The notes under the pieces: generated by a model | Database searches by the model: none | The model's input: only the letters and a program-made list of their open reading frames with translations | Told to the model about the DNA's origin: nothing | NCBI RefSeq assembly: GCF_014647635.1 | Contig: NZ_BMPO01000002.1 | Location: forward strand, 594,261 to 658,260 | Direction: 5' to 3' | Length of the DNA: 64,000 nt | Source of the DNA: Pseudomonas matsuisoli | Lineage (GTDB): Bacteria; Pseudomonadota; Gammaproteobacteria; Pseudomonadales; Pseudomonadaceae | Position numbers and translations under genes: made by a program | Shown: positions 17,476 to 26,807 of the stretch, one piece after another | Position numbering within the stretch: the first letter of the stretch is position 1 | How the letters are laid out: every line of letters begins with the position of its first letter

Positions 17476-17503
17476 TTGACAGCACGGCGCCAATTGGTAT
17501 CAA
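17476..17503 (+). promoter_or_regulatory. Candidate sigma-70 promoter for tctCBA
   Basis: TTGACA (17476-17481), 16-base spacer, TATCAA (17498-17503). The spacer contains the palindrome CCAATTGG (17490-17497), a possible repressor site overlapping the promoter. Transcription would begin about 270 bases before tctC, leaving a long leader. The remaining bases of the 445-base gap (17334-17778) show no convincing gene. Confidence 0.45.
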
Positions 17504-17778
17504 AATGGCCTAAGTCGTATGACAACATCCTTCGCATCGCTTGACGGATGTCTATCCCATAAAAAATACAACGGGACACAAGCAATGACCTGCCCTCGGC
17601 TATCCCACCGCCACCGCCACCGCACAGCGGCTCTCGTCCCGCCTGCGTTCCCGTTTCCGTCTAGCGCAACTTCTCATGAGCATGATCTTCTCGTTGACCC
17701 ATCGTGTTATCGAGTGATGTCTGCGTGCCGCATTTTCCCCTACGGCCTAGGCCGTTTCTTCACCATCGGAGTACACCA

Positions 17779-18759
17779 ATGAAAAAAATGATCCGAGCCA
17801 CTTTGCTGTCCGCTATGACGGCGTTTGGAACCATAGGCATGCATTCCAGCGTGATGGCAGCCGATGACGTGAAGTGGCCGACTCGGCCCGTTCAAGTCGT
17901 CGTTATTGCCAACCCTGGTGGTGATACCGACTTCAATGCGCGGTTGATGGCGAAATACTTCAATGAAATCACCGGCAAGAATATGGTCGTCACCAACGTC
18001 GCCGGCGGTGGCGGCACGCTTGCAGCCGAACAAGTGAAAGGCGCTGCTGCGGACGGCAACACCATCCTTTTCACTCACCCTGGGCAGCTCATCGTCAACG
18101 AGGTGGCCGGCCTATCACCCGATAGCTACGAGACGTTCGATATCGCCTGTATCGCAGGGGTGGACAAAGGCGCGATCTTCGTTGCGTCCAAAGATGCTGG
18201 CGTAAATGATGTGAAGGAACTGGTCGAGAAGGTTAAAGCAGATCCCAAAGCGGTGGTCTACGGCACCGAGATGGGCAGCTTTTCCCACATTCAGGGCCTG
18301 ATGTTCGAGAAGCTCGCAGGCGTCAAACTCAAAATGGTCGACGCGGGCACCGTTTCCGAGAAAGTCGTTGCCCTGCTCGGCGGCCGTATTGGCCTGGGTG
18401 CGATCAGCTACGGCTCCGTTCAAGATTACGTAAATGGCGGCCAGATGGTCGCTATCGGCCAGCCCAACGCAGAGCGCAACCCGCTGCTGGGTGACGTGAA
18501 GACCTTCAAGGAGCAAGGCGTCGACTTCGTGATCGACAAGCCTTATGTCGTTGCGTTTCCAAAGGGTACCGATCCCGCAATCATCGCGAAAATGGCTGAC
18601 GTGATGAAGCAGATCTCGGAAAAGCCTGAGTACGCCGAAGAGCTGAAGAAATTCAAGCAGCCTGTTGCCTATTACGGCACCGAGGACGCGAAAGCGGTGC
18701 TTGCAAAAACCCGCGAAGAGTTCATGCAATTCAAAGACGAACTGCGTCAATCGAAGTGA
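17779..18759 (+). CDS. tctC: Tripartite tricarboxylate transporter binding protein TctC
   Basis: Start at ATG 17779 (GGAG eight bases before), giving 326 residues; the longer frame to 17704 is not supported. A signal peptide ends at HSSVMAAD. The mature protein is a Bug-type receptor: WPTRPVQVVVIANPGGDTDFNARL (ligand P-loop), then NVAGGGGTLAAEQVKGAAADGNT and the characteristic later YGTEMGSFSH. It would bind a di- or tricarboxylate in the periplasm and deliver it to TctAB. It is first in a three-gene operon; a stem-loop separates it from tctB. Confidence 0.92.
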   Translation: MKKMIRATLLSAMTAFGTIGMHSSVMAADDVKWPTRPVQVVVIANPGGDTDFNARLMAKYFNEITGKNMVVTNVAGGGGTLAAEQVKGAAADGNTILFTHPGQLIVNEVAGLSPDSYETFDIACIAGVDKGAIFVASKDAGVNDVKELVEKVKADPKAVVYGTEMGSFSHIQGLMFEKLAGVKLKMVDAGTVSEKVVALLGGRIGLGAISYGSVQDYVNGGQMVAIGQPNAERNPLLGDVKTFKEQGVDFVIDKPYVVAFPKGTDPAIIAKMADVMKQISEKPEYAEELKKFKQPVAYYGTEDAKAVLAKTREEFMQFKDELRQSK

Positions 18760-18763
18760 TTGG

Positions 18764-18789
18764 AATGGCCGCCTTTCGGGGCGGCCATT
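18764..18789 (+). promoter_or_regulatory. Perfect 10-bp stem-loop between tctC and tctB
   Basis: AATGGCCGCC (18764-18773) and GGCGGCCATT (18780-18789) pair exactly around the loop TTTCGG. No U-run follows, so it is more likely a message-stabilising or partly terminating element that favours the binding protein over the membrane subunits. Confidence 0.65.
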
Positions 18790-18817
18790 TGATGCGTGCT
18801 ATCCGTAGAGGTGCTAG

Positions 18818-19303
18818 ATGGCTGCAAACAAAAAGAAAGAGTTGATCATCGGCGCTGTCATGCTCGCCGTCGGGGTCGTTTACCTGGTTCTCACCGCACG
18901 GCTACCGAGCCACGATGGGATCGACGCGACCTTCGTACCTTATCTGCTGGCCACGACCCTGTGCGTCCTCGGCCTGCTCCATCTGGTAACGGTGTTCAAG
19001 GCACCTCAAGCCGTGGAAGGCACCAGCGAAGAAGGTGAAGGCGCACCTGAAACCATCAGCGTAAAAACGGTCATCGTGACCCTCGCCCTGATTGCAGGCT
19101 ACGTCGCTTTGCTGCAACACGTGGGCTTTCTGATCATGACCGTGGTGTACCTGTACCTGCAGTTCCTCGTGCTCACGCCAGTGACACAAAAGGCTAACCA
19201 CATCGCTTATGCCGCAATCGCCGTCGCTACATCGGTCGTCATTTACTTCTTGTTTCGGGAAGCCTTCGACCTCTTGCTGCCGTCCGGCCTGCTGAATTTC
19301 TAG
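18818..19303 (+). CDS. tctB: Tripartite tricarboxylate transporter small subunit TctB
   Basis: A 161-residue protein with four hydrophobic segments, at about residues 8-24, 41-58, 84-103 and 106-150 (the last region broken in two). Length, topology and position between tctC and tctA identify TctB, which is poorly conserved in sequence. It pairs with TctA in the inner membrane. A charged loop rich in Glu lies near residues 65-80. The start has GAGG seven bases upstream; tctA follows 11 bases after the stop. Confidence 0.88.
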   Translation: MAANKKKELIIGAVMLAVGVVYLVLTARLPSHDGIDATFVPYLLATTLCVLGLLHLVTVFKAPQAVEGTSEEGEGAPETISVKTVIVTLALIAGYVALLQHVGFLIMTVVYLYLQFLVLTPVTQKANHIAYAAIAVATSVVIYFLFREAFDLLLPSGLLNF

Positions 19304-19314
19304 GAGCCATCCTC

Positions 19315-20835
19315 ATGTTAGATCTACTTGCGGCTGGTTTCGGAGCCGTATTCTCGGCTCAGATTCTTATCCTTATGGCCATAGGGGTAGCTGTCGGTAT
19401 CGTGTTCGGTGCGGTGCCGGGGCTTTCGGCGACCATGGCGGTCGCGCTGTGCTTGCCGCTTACCTTCACGATGGGACCTCAGGCGGGCCTGTCGCTGCTG
19501 GTGGCGCTTTTTATTGGCGCAACCTCCGGCGGTTTGATATCAGCCATTTTGCTCAAGATTCCAGGGACACCCTCCTCCATCGCTACCGTGTTCGACGGCG
19601 GTCCGCTGATGGAACAAGGGCACGGCGTCAAGGCTCTCGGTATCGGCATCGTTTTCTCATTCTTGGGTACGATCTTCAGTATCGCGGCACTCATGTTCCT
19701 CGCTCCTCAGCTTGCGAAAGTCGCGTTGCGTTTCGGTCCACATGAATATTTCGCTATTGCGGTCTTCTCTCTCACGTTGATAGCGACACTTTCCACCGGC
19801 TCAATGGTGAAAGGGTTGTTCGCGGGCGCGCTTGGCTTTGCCGTATCGACCGTGGGTATCGCCCCTGTCGATGCCATCAGACGATTCACCTTCGATTTTG
19901 CCGAGCTCAACGGCGGCTTTGCCATGTTGACGGTGATGATCGGGATGTTCGCCGTAGCGGAAATTATCAAGGTTGCCGAAACCGGTCGGACGGCGAGCCA
20001 GGGCAAAGCGCGGTCGGTCAGCATGAAAAACATCAAAGGCTTTGGCTTTTCGATGAAGGAGTTTCGCGAGCAAATTCCGAATGCAACTCGCTCAGGCTTC
20101 ATCGGGCTCGGCATCGGCATTCTGCCTGGCATTGGGGCAGGCACCTCGAATATCGTTTCCTATATCATCTCGAAGAAGCGTGCGAAGAACCCAGAGACCT
20201 ACGGTAAAGGCAACATTGGCGGCGTCGTAGCCAGCGAGACCGCGAACAACGCAGGTATCGGCGGCGCGATGCTTCCGCTTATGACCCTCGGAATTCCCGG
20301 CGACACCGTCACAGCGATCATGCTCGGTGGGTTCCTAATCCATGGCATCCAACCGGGCCCGCTGCTGTTCATCAGCCAGGGCCCGTTGGTGTACACCATT
20401 TTCGCTGCGCTCATCGTCGCGACATTCATGATGCTGTTCATGGAGTTCTACGGCCTGCGGATCTTCATCAAGCTCCTGGACGTGCCGAAGCATATCTTGC
20501 TACCGATCATTCTGGTCCTTTGCGTCGTCGGCGCCTTTGGCTTGTCGAGCCGCATCTTCGATGTCTGGTCGATCCTGCTGTTCGGTCTGCTGGGCTATGG
20601 CTTCGTGAAAGCGGGAATACCACCGGCGCCGTTCATCATCGGCTTCATTCTTGGGCCAATGGCGGAAACCAACTTGCGGCGCGGTCTGATGCTGTCGAAC
20701 GGCAACTTCTTCGCGTTCCTTCAGAACCCCATCGCTGCGGTGTTCCTCGGATTGGCAGTAGCCTTCATCCTCTGGCATGTCTACAGCGCCATGCGGGTGA
20801 AGAAGAGTTCGGTGGACCAGATACTGCGTACCTGA
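19315..20835 (+). CDS. tctA: Tripartite tricarboxylate transporter large membrane subunit TctA
   Basis: 506 residues and about 11-12 membrane segments. Family motifs are clear: GAVPGLSATMAVALCLPLTF in the first half and the repeated ASETANNAGIGGAMLPLMTLGIPGD in the second half, the two pseudo-repeats that form the transport core; GGLISAILLKIPGTPSSIATVFDG is also diagnostic. It carries a carboxylate using a cation gradient, fed by TctC. The last gene of the operon, it is followed by a strong terminator. Confidence 0.94.
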   Translation: MLDLLAAGFGAVFSAQILILMAIGVAVGIVFGAVPGLSATMAVALCLPLTFTMGPQAGLSLLVALFIGATSGGLISAILLKIPGTPSSIATVFDGGPLMEQGHGVKALGIGIVFSFLGTIFSIAALMFLAPQLAKVALRFGPHEYFAIAVFSLTLIATLSTGSMVKGLFAGALGFAVSTVGIAPVDAIRRFTFDFAELNGGFAMLTVMIGMFAVAEIIKVAETGRTASQGKARSVSMKNIKGFGFSMKEFREQIPNATRSGFIGLGIGILPGIGAGTSNIVSYIISKKRAKNPETYGKGNIGGVVASETANNAGIGGAMLPLMTLGIPGDTVTAIMLGGFLIHGIQPGPLLFISQGPLVYTIFAALIVATFMMLFMEFYGLRIFIKLLDVPKHILLPIILVLCVVGAFGLSSRIFDVWSILLFGLLGYGFVKAGIPPAPFIIGFILGPMAETNLRRGLMLSNGNFFAFLQNPIAAVFLGLAVAFILWHVYSAMRVKKSSVDQILRT

Positions 20836-20851
20836 GCCGCCGAGGCATTCG

Positions 20852-20882
20852 AAAAAGCCGGACACTTGCATCCGGCTTTTTT
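20852..20882 (+). terminator. Rho-independent terminator after tctA
   Basis: AAAAGCCGGA pairs with TCCGGCTTTT around an eight-base loop (CACTTGCA) and runs straight into six T residues (20877-20882). It lies 17 bases after the tctA stop and closes the tctCBA operon. Confidence 0.88.
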
Positions 20883-21095
20883 GTGCCCGAAATTGCACTT
20901 TCCTTATTAGCAATCCTGATGACCATATATTTATTCTTCACTTCTCCTCATAAAGCCGAACTGCTATGTTTCGACACCCTTCCGGGTATGTTCGGATTCG
21001 TGGATCGAGTCGTAGAACTCGCACAATAAATACATGCCTCGCATGCGCAAACCGTGGGCGCATGGCAGTAACCGCCTGACTGACAGGATCACCCA

Positions 21096-22754
21096 ATGTA
21101 CGTTTACGACTCATACGATCAGCGCATCGTCGAGGATCGCGTCAAACAGTTCAGAGATCAGACACGCCGCTACCTTGCAGGCGAACTGTCTGACGAAGAA
21201 TTCCGCCCGCTGCGATTGCAGAATGGACTTTATATCCAACGCTACGCACCTATGCTGCGAATTGCCGTTCCGTACGGCCTGCTTTCGTCGCGCCAGGTTC
21301 GCAAGCTCGCGCAGATCGCGCGCGATTACGATAAGGGTTACGCGCACATCAGCACCCGGCAAAACGTCCAGCTCAACTGGCCGGATCTTGAAGACGTTCC
21401 GGATATTCTCGCTGAGCTTGCGACGGTGCAAATGCACGCGATTCAGACCAGCGGCAACTGTATCCGCAACACGACGACCGATCAGTTCGCCGGCGTTGCG
21501 CGCGATGAGGTGATCGATCCGCGACCGTGGTGCGAGCTGATTCGGCAGTGGTCCACGTTCCATCCGGAATTCGCCCACCTTCCCCGCAAGTTCAAGATCG
21601 CGGTCAATGGCGCCGCGCAAGACCGTGCCGCGATCGAGGTCCATGACATCGGGCTGGAAGCGGTGAAGAACGCTGCCGGCGAATTGGGCTTCCGGGTGTC
21701 CGTAGGTGGGGGGTTGGGGCGAACGCCGATCGTCGGCAGCTTCATCAATGAGTTCCTGCCCTGGCAGCACCTGTTGAGCTATCTCGAAGCGATCATTCGG
21801 GTTTACAACCGCTATGGTCGACGGGACAACAAGTTCAAGGCGCGCATCAAGATTCTGGTCAAGGCACTGACCCCTGAGGTGTTCGCGGAACGCGTGGACG
21901 CGGAGTGGACCCATCTGAAAGACGGCCCAACGACGCTGGACGATGCCGAGGTCCAGCGCGTGGCGCAGTTCTTCGTGGATCCAGACTACCGTGCGCTAGT
22001 TGACGAAAATGAACGCCTGGAGGGGCTCGATCGCGAGCACCCGGGTTTCGCGCGCTGGCGCTCACGCAACGTCGTGCTGCACAAGAAGCCTGGCTACGCG
22101 GCGGTCACCTTGTCGCTGAAGCCCACAGGCGTCGCCCCAGGAGACGTCACCGACAAACAGCTGGATGTCATCGCCGATCTCGCCGACCGCTATAGCTTCG
22201 GTGAAGTGCGCAACAGTCATAACCAGAACATCATTCTCGCTGACGTGGAACAGCAATCGCTATTCGACCTGTGGAACGAGCTGCGCGAGAACGGCTTCGC
22301 TTCTCCAAACATCGGCCTGTTGACCGACATGATCTGCTGCCCAGGTGGCGACTTCTGCTCGTTGGCTAATGCCAAGTCGATCCCGGTCGCTGAATCCATA
22401 CAGCGCCGTTTCGATAACCTGGATTACCTGTTCGATCTCGGTGACATCGACCTGAACATCTCTGGATGCATGAACGCCTGTGGCCACCACCATGTCGGGC
22501 ACATCGGCATTCTGGGTGTGGACAAGAAGGGTCAGGAGTTCTACCAGGTGTCCCTGGGCGGCAGCTCCGCACGTGACGCATCGCTTGGCCAGATCCTCGG
22601 CCCATCGTTCGCGCAGGACGATATGCCGGACGTCATTGGTAAGGTCATCGATGTGTACGTCGAACGCCGTACCGAGGAAGAACGCTTCATCGATACCTTC
22701 CGCCGTATCGGCATCGATCCATTCAAGGAGCGCGTTTATGCAGCGAATCATTAA
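21096..22754 (+). CDS. cysI: Assimilatory sulfite reductase hemoprotein (nitrite/sulfite reductase family)
   Basis: A 552-residue siroheme/[4Fe-4S] enzyme reducing sulfite to sulfide with six electrons. The cluster and siroheme ligands are C415, C421 (CPGGDFC) and C458, C462 (GCMNACGHHH). Other diagnostic parts are LRLQNGLYIQRYAPMLRIAV near the start, ISTRQNVQLNWP and TSGNCIRNTT. Length and form match the pseudomonad CysI that works without a CysJ partner, probably with ferredoxin. It overlaps the next gene (DUF934) by 17 bases. The 200-base upstream gap is AT-rich around 20920-20950, where a CysB site could lie; this is not proven. Confidence 0.92.
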   Translation: MYVYDSYDQRIVEDRVKQFRDQTRRYLAGELSDEEFRPLRLQNGLYIQRYAPMLRIAVPYGLLSSRQVRKLAQIARDYDKGYAHISTRQNVQLNWPDLEDVPDILAELATVQMHAIQTSGNCIRNTTTDQFAGVARDEVIDPRPWCELIRQWSTFHPEFAHLPRKFKIAVNGAAQDRAAIEVHDIGLEAVKNAAGELGFRVSVGGGLGRTPIVGSFINEFLPWQHLLSYLEAIIRVYNRYGRRDNKFKARIKILVKALTPEVFAERVDAEWTHLKDGPTTLDDAEVQRVAQFFVDPDYRALVDENERLEGLDREHPGFARWRSRNVVLHKKPGYAAVTLSLKPTGVAPGDVTDKQLDVIADLADRYSFGEVRNSHNQNIILADVEQQSLFDLWNELRENGFASPNIGLLTDMICCPGGDFCSLANAKSIPVAESIQRRFDNLDYLFDLGDIDLNISGCMNACGHHHVGHIGILGVDKKGQEFYQVSLGGSSARDASLGQILGPSFAQDDMPDVIGKVIDVYVERRTEEERFIDTFRRIGIDPFKERVYAANH

Positions 22755-23238
22755 GAACGATCAGGTCGTCGATGAGAGCTGGCACCTGCTCCCTAAGGAC
22801 GCCGACCTGGCGACCCTGTCCAACAGTGACGACGTCATCGTTCCGCTATCGCTATGGCTGGAACACGGGCATGCACTAAGGGCACGCGACGGTGGGCTGG
22901 GCGTTTGGCTGGATGCGGGCGAAGAAATCGAAGAGATTGCTGAGCAGCTGGATCGCTTTCAGGTGATCGCGTTGAATTTTCCGGTATTCACGGATGGTCG
23001 GCACTTTTCGACTGCGCGACTCCTGCGCGAGCGCTATGGCTATAAAGGCGAAGTCCGTGCGATTGGGGACGTTCTGCGAGACCAGCTGTTTTTCATGAAG
23101 CGCTGCGGTTTCGATGCCTATGCCGTCCGACCCGACCGTGATCCCTACGATGCCTTGCAAAGCCTGCAGGATTTCTCCGACTCCTATCAGGCTGCAGCGG
23201 ACCAACCGCTTCCACTTTTCAGGCGTCGAAACGCCTGA
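22738..23238 (+). CDS. DUF934 protein, sulfite-reductase partner
   Basis: Start at ATG 22738, inside the end of cysI, giving 166 residues; the frame is open further upstream only because it lies in cysI. It has the DUF934 pattern: an N-terminal LPKDADLA / VIVPLSLWLEH part, then IALNFPVFTDGRHFSTARLLRERYGYKGEVRAIGDVLRDQLFFMKRCGFDAY, the conserved 'F..GR..S.A..LR...Y.GE.RA.GDVL.DQ' signature. DUF934 genes almost always follow this type of cysI; a role as helper or electron-transfer subunit is suspected but not established. Confidence 0.9.
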   Translation: MQRIIKNDQVVDESWHLLPKDADLATLSNSDDVIVPLSLWLEHGHALRARDGGLGVWLDAGEEIEEIAEQLDRFQVIALNFPVFTDGRHFSTARLLRERYGYKGEVRAIGDVLRDQLFFMKRCGFDAYAVRPDRDPYDALQSLQDFSDSYQAAADQPLPLFRRRNA

Positions 23239-23254
23239 TGTCAGAGTCTATTGG

Positions 23255-23275
23255 ATCCCGCCGCAATGGCGGGAT
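23255..23275. terminator. Hairpin between convergent DUF934 and acuI genes
   Basis: ATCCCGCC (23255-23262) pairs perfectly with GGCGGGAT (23268-23275) around GCAAT, followed by a T-rich TCTGCTTCTG. It lies in the short gap between genes ending toward each other, so it may serve both. Confidence 0.6.
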
Positions 23276-23295
23276 TCTGCTTCTGTAGTCTCGAC

Positions 23296-24291
23296 TTAGG
23301 AAAGGTTGACTAAGACGCGCCCGACCTGGCGTCCCGCCAACATATGACTGATCGCACCTGGCAATTCTGGCAGCGTAATTTCCGTGGCCAGCGTCTCCAG
23401 GTTGTCGAGCTTCCATTGCAGGGAAAGCTTGTCCCACATGGACGCCTTCGCGACCAAGGGCAACTCGACCGAATCCACACCCAACAGGTTTACACCGCGA
23501 AGAATGAACGGCAACACGCTGGCTTCAAACTTGGCCCCCGCCGTCAGGCCACAGCACGCAACGCTGGCGCCATGCTGCAGGGACTTCACGACGTTGAATA
23601 GGATATCGCCACCGACGGTATCGATTGCGCCCGCCCAATACTCGTTGAGGAGCGGCTTACCTTTGCCATCTTCCGCCGTGGCACGATCGAGTATCTGACG
23701 CGCGCCGAGCGTGTGCAAAAACGCGGCTTGCTCCTGCTTGCCGGTGGACGCCGCTACGGTGTACCCCAGGCGAGCAAGTAACGCGACAGCGACCGTACCG
23801 ACGCCTCCAGACGCGCCTGTGACAAGAACAGGCCCAGCGTGCGGATCGATACCCATGTGTTCGAGCTTGTCGACACATAAGGCAGCTGTCAGTCCGGCCG
23901 TTCCGAGAATCATGGCCTCCCGCAGCGATAAGCCCTTTGGTCGCTTGATCGCCCAAGAAGATGGGATGCGAATGTACTGGCCGAAACCGCCGGGTGTATC
24001 CATCCCCAAATCGTAACCGGTGACGATCACCTCGTCGCCGGGTGCGAAATCGCCGCCGTTCGCCTGCTCCACTACGCCGGCGGCGTCGATCCCCGGCGTG
24101 TGGGGATAATGACGCGTAACACCCTTGTTTCCGGTAGCCGACAAGGCATCTTTGTAATTAAGCGAGGAATACTGCACACGGATGAGGAGATCGTTGGGTG
24201 GAAGATCATCCACCCTCCGTTCGACGATGCCTTGGTCGAAGGTGTCGTGTGCGCCCTCGGTCACGCGAAACGCTTTGAACGACTGCGCCAT
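23296..24291 (-). CDS. acuI: Acrylyl-CoA reductase / quinone oxidoreductase AcuI (YhdH)
   Basis: A 331-residue medium-chain reductase of the YhdH/AcuI type. It has the N-terminal GroES-like fold with LNYKDALSATGNKGVTRHYPHTPGIDAAG, no zinc ligands, and the nucleotide site VTGASGGVGTVAVALLARLGY. The subgroup signature DTPGGFGQYIRIP is intact. It reduces acrylyl-CoA to propionyl-CoA with NADPH, detoxifying a reactive intermediate formed, for example, from DMSP or 3-hydroxypropionate. A very good AAGGAGGT site precedes the ATG. It lies 9 bases downstream of sohB and is probably co-transcribed with it. Confidence 0.88.
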   Translation of the reverse strand: MAQSFKAFRVTEGAHDTFDQGIVERRVDDLPPNDLLIRVQYSSLNYKDALSATGNKGVTRHYPHTPGIDAAGVVEQANGGDFAPGDEVIVTGYDLGMDTPGGFGQYIRIPSSWAIKRPKGLSLREAMILGTAGLTAALCVDKLEHMGIDPHAGPVLVTGASGGVGTVAVALLARLGYTVAASTGKQEQAAFLHTLGARQILDRATAEDGKGKPLLNEYWAGAIDTVGGDILFNVVKSLQHGASVACCGLTAGAKFEASVLPFILRGVNLLGVDSVELPLVAKASMWDKLSLQWKLDNLETLATEITLPELPGAISHMLAGRQVGRVLVNLS

Positions 24292-24300
24292 GAAACCTCC

Positions 24301-25320
24301 TTACCAAAAACGCTGTTGGTGAAAACGGCTCAACCATGTCAGCAGCGTACGGTCCAGCACCCCGCTAGCGGCAACGCCGAAACGCTCTGGCAGACTCTTC
24401 TTCTCGACATAGCGCAACTGGAACAGTTCGGCGTCCCCAGCGCGCTCCGCAAGATATTCGTCACTCGTCCGTAATTCGTCCACCAATTGCTTACCAAGCG
24501 CAGCCTGGCCTAGCCACACTTCACCCGTTGCGACGTCATCAATCGACAACTGCGGGCGGTAGCCCGCCACGAAGTTCTTGAACAACTCATGAGTAGACTC
24601 CAGATCTTCCTGAAATTTCTCTCGGCCTTTCTCGGTGTTTTCACCGAAAACTGTAAGCGTGCGCTTGTATTCACCCGCGGTTAGCACTTCGAAATCGACG
24701 TCATGCTTCTTGAGCAGACGGTGCACGTTTGGTAACTGCGCCACGACACCGATCGAGCCAAGGATGGCAAATGGCGCGCTCAGAATCTTATTGCCGATAC
24801 AAGCCATCATGTATCCACCGCTGGCGGCGACCTTATCGACGCATACGGTGAGGGGAATGCCGGCCTTGCGTATGCGCGCCAATTGGGACGCCGCCAAGCC
24901 GTAGCTATGGACCATGCCACCACCGCTTTCTAGGCGTACGACCACCTCATCACGCGGTGTCGCGAGTTCGAGCAAAGCCGTGATTTCGTGTCGGAGGTGC
25001 TCAGTCGCTGACGCTTTGATATCGCCATCGAAATCAAGCACGAACACCCGCGGCTTGGCGTCTTCCTTCTTCGCCTGTTTGGCGGCTTTCGTTTCCGCTT
25101 TGCGCAGGGCCTTCAGCTTGTCTTTGTCCAGAAGGGTCTGTTCCAGGCGGTGGCGGAGGTCTTTGTAAAAGTCATTGAGCTTGAGTACATCAAGGTGGCC
25201 GCCCGACGCGCGACGTCCCCGACCGCGTAGCGCAGCGATGACTGCCACGATAATCAGAATCGCCACGACGATCGTGACTGTGCGGGCTAGAAAGCCGGCA
25301 TATTCCGCTAGAAACTCCAC
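24301..25320 (-). CDS. sohB: Inner-membrane serine protease SohB (S49 family)
   Basis: 339 residues from a GTG start. One N-terminal membrane helix (about residues 11-30), then a charged linker rich in Lys/Ala and the S49 peptidase domain: FDGDIKASATEHLRHEI, RLESGGGMVHSYGLAASQL, CVDKVAASGGYMMACIGNKI with the catalytic Ser in AASGGY, and the Lys of the Ser-Lys dyad further on (TVFGENTEKGREKF region). It acts on the periplasmic face of the membrane, in protein quality control or signal-peptide breakdown. Located directly upstream of acuI. Confidence 0.9.
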   Translation of the reverse strand: MEFLAEYAGFLARTVTIVVAILIIVAVIAALRGRGRRASGGHLDVLKLNDFYKDLRHRLEQTLLDKDKLKALRKAETKAAKQAKKEDAKPRVFVLDFDGDIKASATEHLRHEITALLELATPRDEVVVRLESGGGMVHSYGLAASQLARIRKAGIPLTVCVDKVAASGGYMMACIGNKILSAPFAILGSIGVVAQLPNVHRLLKKHDVDFEVLTAGEYKRTLTVFGENTEKGREKFQEDLESTHELFKNFVAGYRPQLSIDDVATGEVWLGQAALGKQLVDELRTSDEYLAERAGDAELFQLRYVEKKSLPERFGVAASGVLDRTLLTWLSRFHQQRFW

Positions 25321-25528
25321 GTATGACCCCTTAGGCTAGTTCGATCTGGTGTCTGGTACCGCAAGCAGCATACCGGGGCGTCTTCAAGGCAGCCAGCGTG
25401 GCGGGCTCGACGTACCGGTTCGCCCTTTCAAACAAACGTATGAACGCACATTGACACGGCGCCTGCGTCCACCCTACGCTCGCTCGATGTTCGGCTTGGC
25501 CGAACCCTTCGCTATCAAGGAGATCAAT

Positions 25529-25843
25529 GTGAGCACTGTCGCTGAAGTCACTCAAAAACTGCAATCGCGCTTCAATCCAAGTGCCGCAGCGGGCCTTGAC
25601 CTGATTTTCCAGTTCAATCTCGAAGATGGCGAGAACTACTACCTCGCCGTCAAAGACAGCACGTGTGATCTGGTCGAAGGCGACGCTGCGGATCCTAACG
25701 TCACCTTGATCATGGATACCGAGACGCTTCGTGGCATCGTCAGTGGCGAAACCGACGGTATGCAGGCCTTCATGAGCGGCCGGTTGCGCACGGAAGGTGA
25801 CATGATGCTGGCTATGAAGCTGGGTGAGCTATTCCCACGCTAA
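25529..25843 (+). CDS. SCP2 sterol-binding-domain protein
   Basis: I choose the GTG at 25529, six bases after AAGGAG, giving 104 residues; an ATG at 25487 exists but has no comparable site. The whole protein is one SCP2 domain: LQSRFNPSAAAGLDLIFQFNLED, YYLAVKDSTCDLVEGDAADPNVTLIMD, and the terminal FMSGRLRTEGDMMLAMKLGELF, all family positions. It probably binds acyl-CoA or lipid in the cytoplasm. It stands divergent from sohB and before the convergent nudC. Confidence 0.88.
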   Translation: MSTVAEVTQKLQSRFNPSAAAGLDLIFQFNLEDGENYYLAVKDSTCDLVEGDAADPNVTLIMDTETLRGIVSGETDGMQAFMSGRLRTEGDMMLAMKLGELFPR

Positions 25844-25970
25844 GACGGCAACGTATAGCGCCTCTAAAAGCGGTCCCCCGGCGCTTTCCCAATTGCGTGA
25901 GCGTCGGCAGTTGTTTTGCACGTTGTTTGGCGTCGATCGAACGGGTCGTTCTACTCGATCGGCGCATCGT

Positions 25971-26807
25971 TTAACGCGGCAACGATGGCTTTTCCTCGCC
26001 CATGCGACCAGCCCGATAGGTGTCGATGAGGTAGCGGGAAATGCTCATCGGTCCGGGCAGTTGTGGCAAGTCACGCAGCGAGAACCACTGCGCATCCTCG
26101 ATTTCCTCCGGCTGTAAGACGATATCCCCGCCTTCGTATTCCGCGTGGAAGCCAAGCATCAGCGAATGAGGAAAGGGCCAACTCTGGCTCGCGAGGTATT
26201 TCAGGTTTCGCACCTGAACACCGACCTCTTCGGAAACCTCGCGATGTACGCACTCCTCGATGGTTTCGCCTGGCTCGACGAAACCTGCAAGCGTGCTGTA
26301 GACCCCTGGTAAAAAGCGTGGCGACCGAGCGAGCAAGACGTCATCGCCACGTGTCACGAGAACGATCATGCTGGGCGATATGCGTGGATATTGCCGCAAG
26401 CCACAGGCTGGACATCCCCTCGCCCGCTCGCCGTTAATGCCCAACGTTGCTGTGCCGCAGTGCCCACAAAAGCGATGATGACGCATCCACGTCGCGATTT
26501 GAGCCGCATAGACCAACATTCGATAAGCATGTCCATCTACCGCGTTCATCATCAGTGGCCTAAGCGGCGACCACTCGGTATCGCTGATAACGACCGCGCT
26601 ATCTAGTTCATAGACGAAGATATCTATGCCATCGTACGTACCAATCCCTTGCAGCTCTGCTCGAGGCAAATCCAGCGTAGACAGCCATGCCCGGTCGAAT
26701 AGCACGCCTTCCGACCCAACGAGAAACCCCTCCGGGCTGTGAACCAAGGCTTTCCCACCCGGCGTTTCAGAGTCCAACCAAGCGGGTTTCCACACGTTGA
26801 GCTTCAA
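25971..26807 (-). CDS. nudC: NAD(P)H pyrophosphatase / NAD-RNA decapping hydrolase NudC
   Basis: 278 residues. The zinc ribbon (FCGHCG ... GCPACG) and the downstream [13 protein letters not shown] lead into the Nudix box [22 protein letters not shown], and [14 protein letters not shown] is the NudC SQPWPFPxS signature. The enzyme splits NADH to NMNH and AMP and removes NAD caps from RNA. The start is a TTG at 26807 overlapping the fimL stop by three bases, so translation is coupled to fimL. The 127-base gap to the SCP2 gene holds no gene. Confidence 0.92.
   Translation of the reverse strand: MKLNVWKPAWLDSETPGGKALVHSPEGFLVGSEGVLFDRAWLSTLDLPRAELQGIGTYDGIDIFVYELDSAVVISDTEWSPLRPLMMNAVDGHAYRMLVYAAQIATWMRHHRFCGHCGTATLGINGERARGCPACGLRQYPRISPSMIVLVTRGDDVLLARSPRFLPGVYSTLAGFVEPGETIEECVHREVSEEVGVQVRNLKYLASQSWPFPHSLMLGFHAEYEGGDIVLQPEEIEDAQWFSLRDLPQLPGPMSISRYLIDTYRAGRMGEEKPSLPR

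Noticed and set aside
17519..17782. 87-codon frame in the tctC leader
   Set aside because: His/Pro/Ser-rich, no ribosome site, overlaps the likely leader.
20883..21095. Riboswitch upstream of cysI
   Set aside because: AT-rich leader without a recognisable SAM or cobalamin riboswitch core; a CysB site is more plausible but not provable.
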